Assembly (NCBI GenBank): GCA_937926105.1
Contig: CALANS010000048.1
Span: forward strand, 39,677 to 103,676
DNA length: 64,000 bases
Reading direction: 5' to 3'
Source of the DNA: an uncultured Actinomycetes bacterium
GTDB taxonomy: Bacteria > Actinomycetota > Actinomycetes > Mycobacteriales > Nakamurellaceae
Shown here piece after piece: positions 63,205 through 64,000 of this stretch. The notes beneath the pieces were generated by a model that did not search any database, was not told the DNA's origin, and saw only the letters and a program-made list of their open reading frames with translations. Both the position numbers and the translations under genes were made by a program. Numbering within the stretch: the first letter of the stretch is position 1; each line of letters opens with the position of its first letter.

Positions 63205-63507
63205 GTGACGGAGGATCTCGGGCCGGGCCCGCACCTGACGGACATGGTCCGGCGGTTGCGGGCCCGGCCCGTTTCGTCCTGGCAGCTCGGAGACCGGGAA
63301 GCCGTGACGCGGGCGGCGACCCAGCGGCTGGCCGATCTGGCCGCGCACGCATCGGGGGAGCCGCGCCGGGTGGTGCCGGATGTGGGCGTGCTGGCGCTGC
63401 CCGATCAGCTCGCCGTCCTGGCCGAGGACGCTCGCGTGGCCGGGGTGCCCACCGACACCGTGACGGGGATCCTGCATGCGCTCGCGGCCGAGTTGGGGCT
63501 GCGCTGA
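63205..63507 (+). CDS. Hypothetical protein
   Basis: 100 residues from GTG 63205, with AGGAGA about ten bases upstream. Helical, Arg/Ala-rich, without membrane segments or known motif (begins VTEDLGPGPHLTDMVRRLRARPVSSWQLGDREAV). The stop is followed by an intergenic region with three repeated motifs. No family recognised; codon bias and ribosome binding site support it as real. Confidence 0.6.
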   Translation: MTEDLGPGPHLTDMVRRLRARPVSSWQLGDREAVTRAATQRLADLAAHASGEPRRVVPDVGVLALPDQLAVLAEDARVAGVPTDTVTGILHALAAELGLR

Positions 63508-63552
63508 CCCGGTTGGCGCCGAGCTCGGCGCCCGCTGACCCTGTCACCGCCC

Positions 63553-63653
63553 GGCGCTTATCAAAGCCGCAGCCGCGTACGAAGCCGGTCACTTTTGCCC
63601 CAGCAGTCACAATCCGGCCGAGTTGATAAGCGCGAGGGAAGTTGATAAGCGCC
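63553..63653. repeat. Three copies of TTGATAAGCGC
   Basis: GGCGCTTATCAA at 63553-63564 is the exact reverse complement of TTGATAAGCGCC at 63642-63653; a third copy, TTGATAAGCGC, lies at 63623-63633. They fill the space between two convergent genes, so an operator role is less likely than a terminator or a protein-binding chromosomal site. Confidence 0.55.
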
Positions 63654-63661
63654 GGTCGGGG

Positions 63662-64000
63662 TCAGCGCAGGGCGGCAAGGACCTCCGGTAGCAGCGCGGC
63701 CACGGCCCTGGCGTATCCCTGTCCGGAGGGGTGGAAGCCGTCGGCGTAGAACAGATCCGGACGGCCGTAGAAGTCCGGGCTGACCAGCCGGTCGATCGGC
63801 ACCGCCACCCCGCCGGCCGCCGCCACCGCCCGTGCCTGCAGCCTGGCCAGCAGCCGCGACCACGCTCCCACCACCCGGCGCAGCGGCTGCGGGATCGGGG
63901 CGATCACCCCCAGGTCGGGGCAGGTGCCCACCACCACCGGCACGCCCTGCGCGCGCAGTGCGGCCACCGCCCGGCCCAGGTGGGCAGCCGATCGGCGGGG
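63662..64000 (-). CDS. SGNH/GDSL hydrolase, C-terminal part (cut by window end)
   Basis: About 112 residues of the C-terminal half; the frame is open to the right edge. It carries the block V motif DGFHPSGQGYA with the catalytic Asp-x-x-His of SGNH hydrolases, preceded by VVVGTCPDLGV and PLRRVVGAWSRLLA. An esterase or lipase. The catalytic serine block lies outside the window. Confidence 0.78.
   Translation of the reverse strand, partial: PRRSAAHLGRAVAALRAQGVPVVVGTCPDLGVIAPIPQPLRRVVGAWSRLLARLQARAVAAAGGVAVPIDRLVSPDFYGRPDLFYADGFHPSGQGYARAVAALLPEVLAALR

Noticed and set aside
1..64000. CRISPR array, insertion sequence, rRNA or complete prophage
   Set aside because: No regularly spaced repeats, transposase or integrase frame, rRNA sequence or phage structural genes were seen on either strand.

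Overview
The window is high-GC DNA with frequent GTG starts, strong AGGAGG-type ribosome binding sites, tightly overlapping operons, a very large AAA/LuxR regulator and actinobacterial-style protein sequences. I read it as chromosome from an actinobacterium; I cannot place it below phylum from sequence alone.

Region 1 (1 to about 17.9 kb) is a defence island. Its core is a co-oriented helicase - methylase - ATPase set: a SNF2-type helicase with a DUF3883/nuclease-like C-terminus (2145-5579), a DUF1156 DNA methyltransferase (6428-9253) and a DUF499 ATPase with an N-terminal Swt1-type HEPN domain (11090-14479). This matches the architecture I know as an Hma-type (Helicase, Methylase, ATPase) antiviral locus. 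An MNT/HEPN toxin-antitoxin pair (5642-6296) sits between helicase and methylase. An unassigned 611-residue coiled-coil protein sits between methylase and ATPase. An A/T-richer tail carries an unassigned 249-residue protein, a DUF262 protein and a second free-standing HEPN protein. The methylase is broken by one in-frame TAG at 7211-7213. On the left, in opposite orientation, is a small operon with a degenerate DUF6932-like nucleotidyltransferase fold and an unknown partner. A 3' tRNA fragment (17813-17860) lies exactly at the right edge and looks like the attachment-site scar of an integrated element.

Region 2 (17.9-32.2 kb) is a catabolic cluster around an IclR regulator: nitrilase-family hydrolase, two amidohydrolases, a wrecked phosphotriesterase-family gene, a KdgD/DapA-family lyase, a D-cysteine desulfhydrase/ACC deaminase-family PLP enzyme, a complete dipeptide-type ABC transporter, a class V aminotransferase-fold enzyme and a Gfo/Idh oxidoreductase. 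Overlapping stops and starts indicate one long plus-strand operon from about 22.4 to 32.2 kb. A lipoprotein and a LuxR-type (LAL) regulator follow.

Region 3 (36.0-46.9 kb) looks like an amine-utilisation cluster. A minus-strand operon runs glutamine-synthetase-like ligase, APC permease, class III aminotransferase, FluG-type amidohydrolase and an APH kinase-phospholyase fusion. It is divergent from an EgtC-like class II amidotransferase/hydrolase and an RpiR regulator. A plausible scheme is uptake of an amine, gamma-glutamylation, oxidation/transamination and removal of the gamma-glutamyl group.

Region 4 (45.7-58.5 kb) holds a deacetylase-type amidohydrolase, a threonine synthase-like enzyme and a RidA protein. 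It is followed by a seven-gene minus-strand operon (DUF917, hydantoinase A-like, and a second dipeptide-type ABC transporter) divergent from a PucR-family regulator, with a palindromic operator candidate between them.

Region 5 (58.5-64 kb) has a KDG kinase/KDPG aldolase pair, CorA, a VOC protein, a Bax inhibitor-1 family membrane protein, a perfect 20-bp hairpin and the C-terminus of an SGNH hydrolase cut by the window end.
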